Positions 17,575 through 26,365 of a stretch of DNA of 54,347 nucleotides are shown piece by piece (the first letter of the stretch is position 1; each line of letters opens with the position of its first letter). The translations under genes and the position numbers were made by a program. The stretch spans positions 1,025,318 to 1,079,664 of the forward strand of contig NZ_GL878519.1 in assembly GCF_000194985.1 (NCBI RefSeq). Reading direction: 5' to 3'. The notes beneath the pieces were generated by a model. It saw only the letters and a program-made list of their open reading frames with translations. It did not search any database and was not told the DNA's origin. Source of the stretch: Dialister micraerophilus DSM 19965. Its GTDB lineage: Bacteria; Bacillota; Negativicutes; Veillonellales; Dialisteraceae.

Positions 17575-18267
17575 ATGATGAACTCGAAAATTTTTAAAAA
17601 ATTTAAGTACATAATAATATTGTTGCTGTGCGTACTTGCCTTATTCACACATTTTGCAACCGAAGCCACTCCCGGACTTCAAATGTCGGATATTCCTCCA
17701 TATCAAGGAAGACCGTTTGTCGTTTTGAATAAAAACGTCCCCGATTTCAAAGAGTCGGATTATACTACGCAATCATTTGAAAAATACAGCAAACAAGACA
17801 AATTGGGAAGGTGCGGCGTTGCATTTGCAAATGTAGGAAAAGAAACAATGCCGAATAAGAAAAGAGAAAGCATAGGCTCCATAAAACCGAGCGGCTGGCA
17901 AATATCAAAGTATGAATTCATTGACGGTAAATATTTATATAACAGATGTCATCTTATCGGATACCAACTTACTGCGGAAAATGCAAACCCGAGAAATCTT
18001 ATTACCGGAACAAGATACATGAACGTAAAGGGAATGCTTCCTTTTGAACAACGTGTTGCGATTTACGTGAAAAAAACGGGTAATCATGTACTTTACAGAG
18101 TTACACCGATATACGAAAAAGATAATTTGGTGGCAAACGGAGTACAAATGGAAGCCTACTCGGTGGAAGATAAAGGACGAGGAATAATATTCAACGTATT
18201 TGTATACAACGTACAACCGGGGGTATTGATAAATTATAAAGACGGTACAAATAAAAAAAGCGGATAG
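17575..18267 (+). CDS. Exported DNA/RNA non-specific endonuclease (EndA/NucA type)
   Basis: A 230-residue protein with a cleavable or anchoring hydrophobic N-terminus (IIILLLCVLALFTHF, about residues 12-28). The nuclease core contains NRCHLIGYQLTAENANPRNL, the beta-beta-alpha-metal motif in which the His is the general base and Asn binds the metal; EndA of streptococci has DRGHLIGYAL there. Downstream GTRYMNVKGMLPFEQRV is also typical. It should act in the periplasm or outside the cell, in nutrient DNA degradation or DNA uptake. Two ATGs in tandem (17575 and 17578) give the same protein within one residue. Confidence 0.88.
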   Translation: MMNSKIFKKFKYIIILLLCVLALFTHFATEATPGLQMSDIPPYQGRPFVVLNKNVPDFKESDYTTQSFEKYSKQDKLGRCGVAFANVGKETMPNKKRESIGSIKPSGWQISKYEFIDGKYLYNRCHLIGYQLTAENANPRNLITGTRYMNVKGMLPFEQRVAIYVKKTGNHVLYRVTPIYEKDNLVANGVQMEAYSVEDKGRGIIFNVFVYNVQPGVLINYKDGTNKKSG

Positions 18268-18340
18268 ATAAAGACGTGTAAAAAATCAACATAAATGTTA
18301 AAATAATAAGTAAATTAAATTAAAAAATGTTGGAGGATGT

Positions 18341-20536
18341 ATGAAAAAGTATCTTAAGATTGCTTTTTCCGATAAAGCGAGTGAGATTTTTGAAGCAACA
18401 TTCAACAGAAGTATAATACCCATACATAAAACCGACTTTACAGATGTTGCGGCAATTATAATAACTACCGAAGAGCAAAATATATTGGAAAATAAAGACA
18501 TACAAGCTTTCGGTATTCCCGTTTTTTTGATTTTGAAAAACAATGAAAAAATAACCGATTATGCACTCGGAAAAGTATTCAGTCTTATAAATTTAAAATC
18601 GGCAGACAAGAAATTTTATGTAAGACAAATAGAAAGTGCGGCAGATAAATACGAAGAAAGTATGTTACCGCCGTTCTTGGGTAAATTAATGAGATATGTG
18701 GAAAAAGGAAATTCCGCATTCGATTGTCCGGGGCATCAAGGCGGGGATTATTTCAAAAAACATCCTACAGGAAGATTGATGTATAATTTTTACGGAGAAA
18801 ATACATTCCGTGCCGATCTTTGCAATGCGGATGTAGAATTAGGCGACCTTCTGATACACGAAGGGGCCGCACTTGAAGCGCAAAAACACGCTGCACGTGT
18901 ATTTCATGCCGATAAAACATACTTTGTTTTAAACGGTACATCCGGTGCAAACAAAATTGTATTGAATGCACTTTTATCTCCGGGAGATTTGGTTTTATAT
19001 GAAAGAAACAATCATAAATCCGTAAGTTTCGGAGCATTGATACAAGCGGGTGCAATTCCCATATATCTTGAAACGGCAAGAAATCCTTTCGGATCGATCG
19101 GAGGTATACTCGAACATTGCTTCAATGAAGAATACATAAGAAGTCTTATCAGAGAACGTGATCCAAAAAAAGCCGAAGAAGAACGTCCGATAAGACTTGC
19201 TGCCATACAATTGGGAAATTATGACGGATGCATTTACAATGCAAAACAAATTGTAGACAAAATAGGCCATCTGTGCGATTACATATTCTTTGATTCCGCA
19301 TGGGTAGGATATGAACAGTTCATACCCATGATGAGAGATTGCAGTCCTCTTCTGTTGGACTTGAAACCTACAGACCCCGGAATTATAGTAAGTCAATCCG
19401 TCCATAAACAACAAGCCGGATTTTCAATGGCATCGCAAATACATAAAAAAGACTCACACATAAAAGGGCAAAAAAGATACTTACCGCATAAAAGACTGAA
19501 CAGTTCATTCATGATTCACTCATCAACATCACCTTTTTACCAAATATTTGCATCACTTGATGTAAATGCAAAAATGCAAGAAGGGAAAGCCGGCAAAAAA
19601 TTATGGATGGAATGCGTTGAAAATGCAATAGAAGCAAGAAAATCCATTATAAGAAACTGTCATTACGTAAGACCGATGGTTCCTCCGATAGTGCATAGGA
19701 AAAATTGGGAAGACGGAGATACAAAGAAAATGGCAAATGATATTGCATACTTTGCCTTTGAACCGGGCGGCAAATGGCACTCGTTTCATGGTTACGGCAA
19801 ATGGCAATATTTTATAGATCCATGTAAACTGCAACTCTTGACACCCGGTATAGACATTGAAAGCGGAAAATATAAAAAATTTGGTATACCTGGAATAATA
19901 TTGGCGGACTATCTTCGTGAAAACGGAATAATTCCCGAAAAATGCGATTTGAATGACATACTGTTTTTGATGACACCGGCAGAATCGAAAATAAAGTTGG
20001 ATAATTTAATAACAAAACTTGTAAAATTTGAAGAACTTATAGATAACGATGCACCTATGGAAAAAGTATTGCCCACCATATTCTCAAAATACAGAGAAAG
20101 ATATAGCGGATATACGATAAAACAATTGTGCAGTGAAATTCATGAATTTTACAAAGCTCGTATGGTAAATGTTCTGCAAAAAAGACTTTTCCTCAAAGAA
20201 TACTTACCTGAATATGCAATGAGCCCGCAAGAAGCCAACTATGAATTGATACGAAATAATGGAGAAATTGTCGAAATAAACAAAGCGAAAGACAGAGTCG
20301 CTCTCGAAGGCTGTCTGCCATATCCTCCGGGTGTTATATGTGTACAACCGGGAGAAAGATGGTCTGAAACGGCGGTAGATTATTTCCGCTATTTGGCTGA
20401 AATAACAAACAGACTTCCGGGATTTTCACCCGAACATCAAGGTGTTTACTTGGAAAAAGGAAAAGACGGAAAAAAATCATTATATGTATATGTACTGAAA
20501 AAAGAATACGATAAGAAATTCAGTAAAAAATTTTAA
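18341..20536 (+). CDS. Ornithine decarboxylase, SpeC/SpeF type (copy 1)
   Basis: This 731-residue PLP enzyme is of the large bacterial Orn/Lys/Arg decarboxylase family. Residues 1-105 form the response-regulator-like wing domain. CPGHQGGDYFKKHP and the ADLCNADVELGDLLIHEG segment match SpeC most closely, so ornithine to putrescine is the likely reaction. The PLP lysine is Lys356 in SVHKQQAGFS, and FDSAWVGYEQF supplies the cofactor aspartate. GGAGGATGT precedes the ATG. It is paralogous to the gene at 21347 (same length, same active-site numbering, roughly 65-70% identical by eye). This copy is more AT-rich in codon use, as expected for the less expressed one. Confidence 0.9.
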   Translation: MKKYLKIAFSDKASEIFEATFNRSIIPIHKTDFTDVAAIIITTEEQNILENKDIQAFGIPVFLILKNNEKITDYALGKVFSLINLKSADKKFYVRQIESAADKYEESMLPPFLGKLMRYVEKGNSAFDCPGHQGGDYFKKHPTGRLMYNFYGENTFRADLCNADVELGDLLIHEGAALEAQKHAARVFHADKTYFVLNGTSGANKIVLNALLSPGDLVLYERNNHKSVSFGALIQAGAIPIYLETARNPFGSIGGILEHCFNEEYIRSLIRERDPKKAEEERPIRLAAIQLGNYDGCIYNAKQIVDKIGHLCDYIFFDSAWVGYEQFIPMMRDCSPLLLDLKPTDPGIIVSQSVHKQQAGFSMASQIHKKDSHIKGQKRYLPHKRLNSSFMIHSSTSPFYQIFASLDVNAKMQEGKAGKKLWMECVENAIEARKSIIRNCHYVRPMVPPIVHRKNWEDGDTKKMANDIAYFAFEPGGKWHSFHGYGKWQYFIDPCKLQLLTPGIDIESGKYKKFGIPGIILADYLRENGIIPEKCDLNDILFLMTPAESKIKLDNLITKLVKFEELIDNDAPMEKVLPTIFSKYRERYSGYTIKQLCSEIHEFYKARMVNVLQKRLFLKEYLPEYAMSPQEANYELIRNNGEIVEINKAKDRVALEGCLPYPPGVICVQPGERWSETAVDYFRYLAEITNRLPGFSPEHQGVYLEKGKDGKKSLYVYVLKKEYDKKFSKKF

Positions 20537-20556
20537 AACTGTAAAATATAAAAAAT

Positions 20557-20580
20557 AAAAGGTCGCTCAGGCGGCCTTTT
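20557..20580 (+). terminator. Terminator after decarboxylase copy 1
   Basis: AAAAGGTCGC/GCGGCCTTTT hairpin (one G-T pair, four-base loop), 20 bases after the stop codon. The trailing T-run is short because the Ts form part of the stem. Confidence 0.75.
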
Positions 20581-21346
20581 GAAATCTATATAAAAAACAG
20601 ACTATGTAAATATCGCACTTACAAAAGAATATTGTAAAAAATTTGAACTTTTGTTTCGGAAAAAGCAATTGTTACTTATTATTGTTTGGAATAGTTTACA
20701 GTCGATTTAATTGATTTATGTCTATATTTGATAAAGAATTGAAAAATACATTATTACCATAAGTAATTTTTATTATAACAGAATAATATATTATATAATC
20801 TATCAATTAAGCGGAAATTGTTGATATAGATAACTATAATGTTATAAAAAATACTTAATTAAAAATTAAGTATAAGACAGAAAAATAAAACGGTATTGAG
20901 AAAATATTTACGAAATAAAAAATATGTTATGCCGACTTTAAAAAAAAGAGAAACGTTGAAACAAGTTACAGCAAGTAAAGATTTAAAAAACTTATAAAAT
21001 GAAAAACTCAAATTATATCGGATAAAATGAAATTTTTTTAATAAAATCTCAAGCTGAAAAGCGTAATATTTTTGAACTTGGAGGAATTTGAGCGTTCTTA
21101 AAATTGAAAATAAAAAATAAGGACGAACCTAATTAAATTGATAATATATATAACAAAGTAATTATATAAAATGTCCTATAAGTAAATAGCATACGTTTTC
21201 AATATTGGAATGAAAAACACTTATTTTGTATTATGATATTGAATAAAACGGGTATAAATTTCGTTTTATATTTATCACACAGTGAGCGCGCATTCTGTGG
21301 TAGAAACATTTCATTTTATAAATGTTATTGTTGGGAGGTCATTGAT
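20581..21346 (+). other. Long AT-rich leader region before decarboxylase copy 2
   Basis: These 766 bases hold no supported gene. The in-frame upward extension of copy 2 to ATG 21233 lacks a ribosome site and is not similar to copy 1. Two very short possible leader ORFs exist: 20929-20997 (22 codons, MPTLKKRETLKQVTASKDLK) without a ribosome site, and a TTG just after GGAGGAAT near 21090 (10 codons) spaced too closely. A weak CACAG/CTGTG hairpin lies at about 21280-21300. A regulated long 5' leader is possible but not shown. Confidence 0.4.
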
Positions 21347-23536
21347 TTGAAGCAGTTTAAGATTGCATATTCAGAAAGAGCTTTAGAAGTTTTCGGTGCG
21401 GTATGCGGTCGTGAAGTTGTTGACATTAACGCAACAGACTTTACAGACGTAGCAGCAGTAGTTATTACTGACGCTGATGCTGATTTATTGACAAGTCATT
21501 CAAGCATCGCAGGATTCGACATTCCGGTATTCCTCATCAGAACAACATGTGAAAACGTATGTGACGAAGTAATCGGAAAAGTATTCCGTGTAATTGACTT
21601 GAAAGAAACGGACCGTGCTTTATTCGAACGTCAAATCGAAAGCGCAGCAGCAAAATATGAAGAAAACGTTTTACCGCCATTCTTCAAAGATCTTCAGAAA
21701 TATGTTGAAAATGGTTATTCCCAGTTTGACTGCCCAGGACATCAGGGCGGTGCATTCTACCGTAAGCACCCGGCAGGACGTGCTTTATATGAATTCTTCG
21801 GCGAAAATACATTCAGAGCCGACCTCTGCAACGCAGACGTAGCAATGGGTGACTTGCTCATTCACGAAGGTCCGGCTTTCACTGCACAGAAACATGCAGC
21901 AGCTGTATACAACGCTGACAAGACATACTTCGTATTGAACGGTACATCAAGCTCCAACAAGGTTGTATTGAATGCAGCTTTGGCTCCAGGAGATCTCGTA
22001 CTTTATGACAGAAACAACCACAAATCCATTGACCATGGTGCGTTGGTTATAGCAGGTGCAACTCCGGTATATCTGGAAACTGCTCGTAACGCATTCGGCT
22101 CCATCGGTGGTATTTTGGAACATTGCTTCGATGAAGAATACATTCGTAAGCTCATCGCTGAAAAGGATCCGGTAAAAGCTAAGGCTAAACGTCCGATTCG
22201 TATAGCAGTTATCCAGCTCGGCACATATGACGGCTGTATTTACAACGCTCGTCAGGTTGTTGACAAGATCGGTCACCTCTGTGATTACATTTTGTTCGAC
22301 TCCGCTTGGGTAGGATATGAACAGTTCATTCCGATGATGAAGGACTGCAGCCCGTTGCTCCTCGATTTGGGACCGGAAGATCCGGGTATCTTCGTAACTC
22401 AGTCTGTTCACAAACAACAGGCAGGTTTCTCCATGACATCACAGGTTCACAAGAAGGACCGTCATATCAAGGGACAGGAAAGATACATTCCGCACAAACG
22501 TGTAAACAACGCATTCATGATGCATGCTTCCACATCCCCGTTGTACCAGCTCTTCGCAGCATTGGACGTAAACGCTAAGATGCACGAAGGCAAAGCAGGT
22601 AAAGCAATGTGGACAGAAGCTGTTAAGACAGTTATCGAAACACGTAAACAGGTATTACGTAACTGCCACTACATCCGTCCGCTCGTTCCGACCGAAGTTT
22701 ACGGTAAGAAGTGGGAAGACGGCGACACCGAAAAGATGGCAAACGACATTAATTACTGGGCATTTGAACCTGGTGCTAAATGGCACGGATTTGAAGGCTA
22801 CGGTAAAGGTCAGTACTTCATCGACCCGATGAAATTACAGTTTGTAACTTGCGGTATCGACATTGAAAACGGCGGATATGAAGAATTCGGTATCCCGGGC
22901 AACATTCTTGCAAATTACCTCCGTGATAACGGAATTATTCCGGAAAAATGTGACTTGAACGATATTCTGTTCCTTATGACTCCGGCAGAAGACAAGACAA
23001 AGATGGACGATCTCGTAGCTAAACTCGTTCGTTTCGAAAAATTGGTTGACGAAGATGCTCCGATGTCCGAAGTATTGCCGACAGTTTACAAGAACAATGA
23101 AGACAAGTACAGAGGATACACAATCCGTCAGATTTGTCAGGAAATGCATGACTTCTACAAAGACAGAAAAGTATTCACTTTGCAGAAACAGTTATTCTTG
23201 AAAGACTACTTCCCTGAATACGTAATGACACCACAAGTAGCACAGTATGAATTCATGCGTGCACACGGTGAATTGGTAGACTTGGAAGAAGCTGAAGGAA
23301 GAATCGCATTGGAAGGTGCTTTACCGTATCCGCCAGGAGTACTCTGTGTACACCCGGGTGAAAGATGGTCAAAGACCGCTTGTACATACTTCCTTGACTT
23401 AGTTGAAGGTATCAATATGTTGCCGGGATTCGCACCGGAAATTCAGGGCGTATACGTTCAGATGGGTGAAGACGGCAAGAAACACGCATACGGCTATGTA
23501 TTGAAGAAAGAATTCGAAAAGAATTTCGTAAAATAA
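21347..23536 (+). CDS. Ornithine decarboxylase, SpeC/SpeF type (copy 2, highly expressed codon use)
   Basis: This 729-residue paralogue of the gene at 18341 has wing domain, PLP-binding core and C-terminal domain. Lys356 (SVHKQQAGFS) is the PLP lysine. The start is TTG 21347: GGGAGG lies 8 bases upstream and the N-terminus MKQFKIAYSERALE then lines up with copy 1. Codon use differs clearly from copy 1 and from most neighbours: GGT, CGT, AAC, TTC and CAG dominate, as in ribosomal protein genes, suggesting strong expression. It likely makes putrescine, which in Negativicutes can also be bound to peptidoglycan. Substrate choice between ornithine and lysine is not provable here. A strong terminator follows. 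Confidence 0.9.
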   Translation: MKQFKIAYSERALEVFGAVCGREVVDINATDFTDVAAVVITDADADLLTSHSSIAGFDIPVFLIRTTCENVCDEVIGKVFRVIDLKETDRALFERQIESAAAKYEENVLPPFFKDLQKYVENGYSQFDCPGHQGGAFYRKHPAGRALYEFFGENTFRADLCNADVAMGDLLIHEGPAFTAQKHAAAVYNADKTYFVLNGTSSSNKVVLNAALAPGDLVLYDRNNHKSIDHGALVIAGATPVYLETARNAFGSIGGILEHCFDEEYIRKLIAEKDPVKAKAKRPIRIAVIQLGTYDGCIYNARQVVDKIGHLCDYILFDSAWVGYEQFIPMMKDCSPLLLDLGPEDPGIFVTQSVHKQQAGFSMTSQVHKKDRHIKGQERYIPHKRVNNAFMMHASTSPLYQLFAALDVNAKMHEGKAGKAMWTEAVKTVIETRKQVLRNCHYIRPLVPTEVYGKKWEDGDTEKMANDINYWAFEPGAKWHGFEGYGKGQYFIDPMKLQFVTCGIDIENGGYEEFGIPGNILANYLRDNGIIPEKCDLNDILFLMTPAEDKTKMDDLVAKLVRFEKLVDEDAPMSEVLPTVYKNNEDKYRGYTIRQICQEMHDFYKDRKVFTLQKQLFLKDYFPEYVMTPQVAQYEFMRAHGELVDLEEAEGRIALEGALPYPPGVLCVHPGERWSKTACTYFLDLVEGINMLPGFAPEIQGVYVQMGEDGKKHAYGYVLKKEFEKNFVK

Positions 23537-23547
23537 TATAGCTTATG

Positions 23548-23584
23548 AAAACAGGTGAGAGAGAAATCTCTTACCTGTTTTTTT
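23548..23584 (+). terminator. Terminator after decarboxylase copy 2
   Basis: AAACAGGTGAGAGA/TCTCTTACCTGTTT, a 14-base stem with one G-T pair and a five-base loop, followed by Ts. Confidence 0.9.
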
Positions 23585-24111
23585 GTATAAATAATGTATA
23601 AATAAATATATAGAACAGTTAATCTAAAAAATTGCTTTCATTAACAAAAATAAAATACAACGGCAAAACATATTCTTAAAGATATGCAATATTTAATAAA
23701 GAAATGTATAAATAATTGATTTTACTATGAATAAATCATAATGGATACAAGATATAACATATCGCCGTTGCACGGTACACGAAAAATGATTGTGAACAAA
23801 GTGAGTCAGATCGTTATTCATGAAAGTAATGTTGGCGTGCATTGAAAAAGAATATAAGCCTTTAAAGAATAAGTAACGATATAAGCTGTAAAATTGTCGT
23901 AATTTCATGCAAAAAGAGCGGGAATTTCCAGTTTTTTTGTTATTATAAATTCTCATCAAAATATAAAAAATTAAATATTTAATAATAAAATTATGATTTA
24001 TGTTATATGTAAATATTTGAATAAAGGTGATAAACTTCTATAGTAATTATATTTATAAAGATAAAAAATAAGTTATAGAAAGTTGCTTTTTGATTAATGT
24101 AAAGTTGATTT
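23585..24111. other. AT-rich intergenic region, possible coding scar
   Basis: No supported gene in 527 bases. Around 23741-23845 a 34-codon frame (starting MDTRYNISPLHGTRK) stands out because its GC content is higher than its surroundings. It has no ribosome site and may be a relic or chance. The remainder is very AT-rich and should contain the promoter for the gene at 24112. Confidence 0.35.
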
Positions 24112-24772
24112 ATGAATAGAATATATCGACGGGTATGGAGTAAAATTCGAAATAGTTGGGTAGTGACATCGGAAATTGCAAAAGGATATTGCCGAGGAAA
24201 TATAAAAAGCAATAGGAATGTATCCGTTATACTGGCATCGATTATTTTATTCGGTTGTATGTCGGCGCCTTTTACGACATCTGCAGTTGATTTGACTCCG
24301 GAAGAGCAAAAAATATGTGACAAAAGGATTATCTTCGATGGACGGAATAATAAATAGAGTCAGTGCAGGAGCTGCAGCATTGTCAGCACTTCGTCCTATT
24401 TCCAATGGGTATGATCCTGATGACAAATTGGACTTCTCGGTAGGATTCGGATATTACAAAGGTGAAAATGCGGTAGCGATAGGTGCTTACTACAGACCCG
24501 GTCCGAATACGATAGTTTCTCTAGGAGGTGTGTTTAACGGAGATGATAATTTGTTTAATGCCGGACTTTCATTTAAACTCGGTAAGGGAAATGAAGCTGC
24601 AATGCTTTCGAAAAAAGTGTTGCTTGGTGAAGTTATCAGACTTACGAGAATAAATAAAGAAATGGCAGCAAAAATAGAGTTGCAGGAAGAAAAGATAGCA
24701 CATCAGGAAAGTATGATTAGTGAGCAAGATGCACGACTGAAAAAGATTGAAGCGCTTTTGGCAGTCAAGTAG
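24112..24772 (+). pseudogene. Miniature trimeric autotransporter split by an A-tract frameshift
   Basis: The first frame (24112 to about 24310) begins MNRIYRRVWSKIRNSWVVTS, an extended signal peptide region of type V secretion. A hydrophobic signal (VSVILASIILFGCMSAPFTT) follows, then VDLTPEEQK. At A6 (24308-24313) the frame must change: with five As the protein continues KYVTKGLSSMDGIINRVSAG, then AAALSALRPI, a full YadA anchor (LDFSVGFGYYKGENAVAIGA) and a C-terminal coiled coil to residue ~218. As written, frame 1 stops at 24357. No passenger is present, only signal, short linker, anchor and coiled coil. It is either a decayed adhesin or a small anchor protein expressed through slippage. 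Confidence 0.75.
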
Positions 24773-24780
24773 TACATACG

Positions 24781-24812
24781 AAAAGAACTTCGGAAATTTC
24801 CGAAGTTCTTTT
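24781..24812. terminator. Bidirectional terminator
   Basis: AAAAGAACTTCGGAAA directly followed by its reverse complement TTTCCGAAGTTCTTTT: a perfect palindrome between the convergent autotransporter and LysR genes. Confidence 0.9.
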
Positions 24813-24821
24813 ATTTGCCGA

Positions 24822-25742
24822 TTATATATCGTATTTATATAAATTCTGTTGTGCACTCTTTTTTACGAATTCGCTGAAGTGATCGATAATGTATTCACGC
24901 AGCAATACGGCAACGAGTGATAATTTGGTATCTGCTTTCCATGATAAATTCAAGTAGCGGTGGCACTTCGGAGATTCGATTTTTATAACTGAAATTTCGT
25001 CTCCGATAGCGCTGTTCCAAGTGATTTCCGGAACTAAAGCAATACCTAATCCGGCATGTACAAATTCTCTTACGGTGTCGGGACTGTCACTTTCCATAAC
25101 TATTTTTGGAATAAAACCTGCTTCTTTGCAAAATGTATCTGTTGCGGAACGTAAACCCATACCTTTGGGTGCGGCGATGAAATTTGCATCCGAAAAATCA
25201 CTCAACTTGGCATTTGTCAAATTTGCATGAGGATCAGAGTTATTTACAATCATTACAAGATTTTCTTTAAACAATGTTACAGTATGATTGTCGTCAATCG
25301 GTTCGACACTTGAAAACAATGTCAAATCCATTTGTTTTTGATTTATAATTCCTCTGTTGTTCGGTTGAACAACTTCAAGTAATGCTTTCGGATGTTCCTG
25401 TTTGAATTTCATAAGAAAGACGGGAATTGATTTCGATGCAGATAAAATGACTAAACGTACAGTCATCTGTTGCAAGTTTTGTGATTCACTTAATTCTCTT
25501 TGAAGAGATTCCAAGTCACGTAAAAAATTTTTTGAGTATTTAAGTAATATTTCTCCGTTTTTTGTAAGTTTTATGTTTCTTCCGTAATGCTCAAACAAGG
25601 TTACACCCAATTCATCTTCCAATCCGCGGATACTTCTCGAAAGAGCCGGTTGTGCTATATGTAATTCTTTTGCGGCATTTGTCATATGTTGAAGTTCCGC
25701 TGTTTTTTGGAAATAAAGTAGAGTTGTGAAATTGAGTTTCAT
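24822..25742 (-). CDS. LysR-family transcriptional regulator
   Basis: A 306-residue LysR-type regulator. Residues 1-60 are the winged helix (TNAAKELHIAQPALSRSIRG, then LEDELGVTLFEHYGRNIKLT). Residues 90-295 form the periplasmic-binding-protein-like effector domain. AAAGGAT precedes the ATG. It is divergent from the small ORF and MATE gene that start at 26001 and 26366, separated by about 260 bases, so those genes are its likeliest target. The effector is unknown; the closest general type is CynR/GltC-like. Confidence 0.9.
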   Translation of the reverse strand: MKLNFTTLLYFQKTAELQHMTNAAKELHIAQPALSRSIRGLEDELGVTLFEHYGRNIKLTKNGEILLKYSKNFLRDLESLQRELSESQNLQQMTVRLVILSASKSIPVFLMKFKQEHPKALLEVVQPNNRGIINQKQMDLTLFSSVEPIDDNHTVTLFKENLVMIVNNSDPHANLTNAKLSDFSDANFIAAPKGMGLRSATDTFCKEAGFIPKIVMESDSPDTVREFVHAGLGIALVPEITWNSAIGDEISVIKIESPKCHRYLNLSWKADTKLSLVAVLLREYIIDHFSEFVKKSAQQNLYKYDI

Positions 25743-26000
25743 ATGAGTATCCTTTCATCTGTTGTGCCGAATTTAGATAGTACTTGCAAATTTGTTATTA
25801 TAGTTGTATACTATAAACAGATATAAAAAATATCTTTATATAAATTATGTTCAGTTTAATTATTAAGCAAGTTTTATGAATGGAACTATAAGTATAAATA
25901 TTGCTTAACAAATTTTATTATAACATATTTATTATTAGTTTTACATTTTGTTATTAATAAAAAAACGATATTAAAAATGTAAGGAAGGAGCGTGAGTGTA

Positions 26001-26165
26001 ATGACAACATCAAATAATGTTATGAAAAGTAATTTGACTGCAATATTTTCGAATGAATCGGTTTTAAGTAAAGTTGTTATTCAGACCGCGTTCCTGTTTT
26101 TGAATTCTATTGAAGCAATCGTATGCGGAATGAAAGCTTGGAAACCGTTGGGAAGAGATTTGTAG
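26001..26165 (+). CDS. Small hydrophobic ORF upstream of the MATE gene (possibly a broken longer gene)
   Basis: 54 codons (starting MTTSNNVMKSNLTAIFSNES) preceded by AAGGAAGGAG; an in-frame GTG at 25992 is an alternative start. A hydrophobic stretch VVIQTAFLFLNSIEAIVCGM could span a membrane. It ends at TAG 26163-26165. The same frame then stays open, apart from one TAA near 26220, through MYAVVFFDDILMSVSRL and MSVYLVITGALCFYSGLNKS to about 26300, also hydrophobic. Two stops in about 100 codons of such AT-rich DNA is fewer than chance, so this may be a decayed ~110-residue membrane protein. No homologue recognised. A terminator separates it from the MATE gene. Confidence 0.4.
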   Translation: MTTSNNVMKSNLTAIFSNESVLSKVVIQTAFLFLNSIEAIVCGMKAWKPLGRDL

Positions 26166-26318
26166 TATTTCATGTATGCTGTCGTCTTTTTTGACGATAT
26201 TTTGATGAGCGTCAGTAGATTGTAATATGATGGGCATTTTATGTCCGTGTACTTGGTGATTACCGGTGCACTGTGTTTTTATAGTGGATTAAACAAATCA
26301 TATACCGAATATGTATTG

Positions 26319-26341
26319 AAGACGCTTATTGCGTCTTTTTG
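26319..26341 (+). terminator. Terminator or attenuator ahead of the MATE gene
   Basis: AAGACGC/GCGTCTT with a five-base loop and trailing Ts, 25 bases before the MATE start codon. Either it ends the upstream small transcript or it attenuates read-through into the pump gene. Confidence 0.65.
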
Positions 26342-26365
26342 TTATTTTAAGGAGAGTTTTACTTT

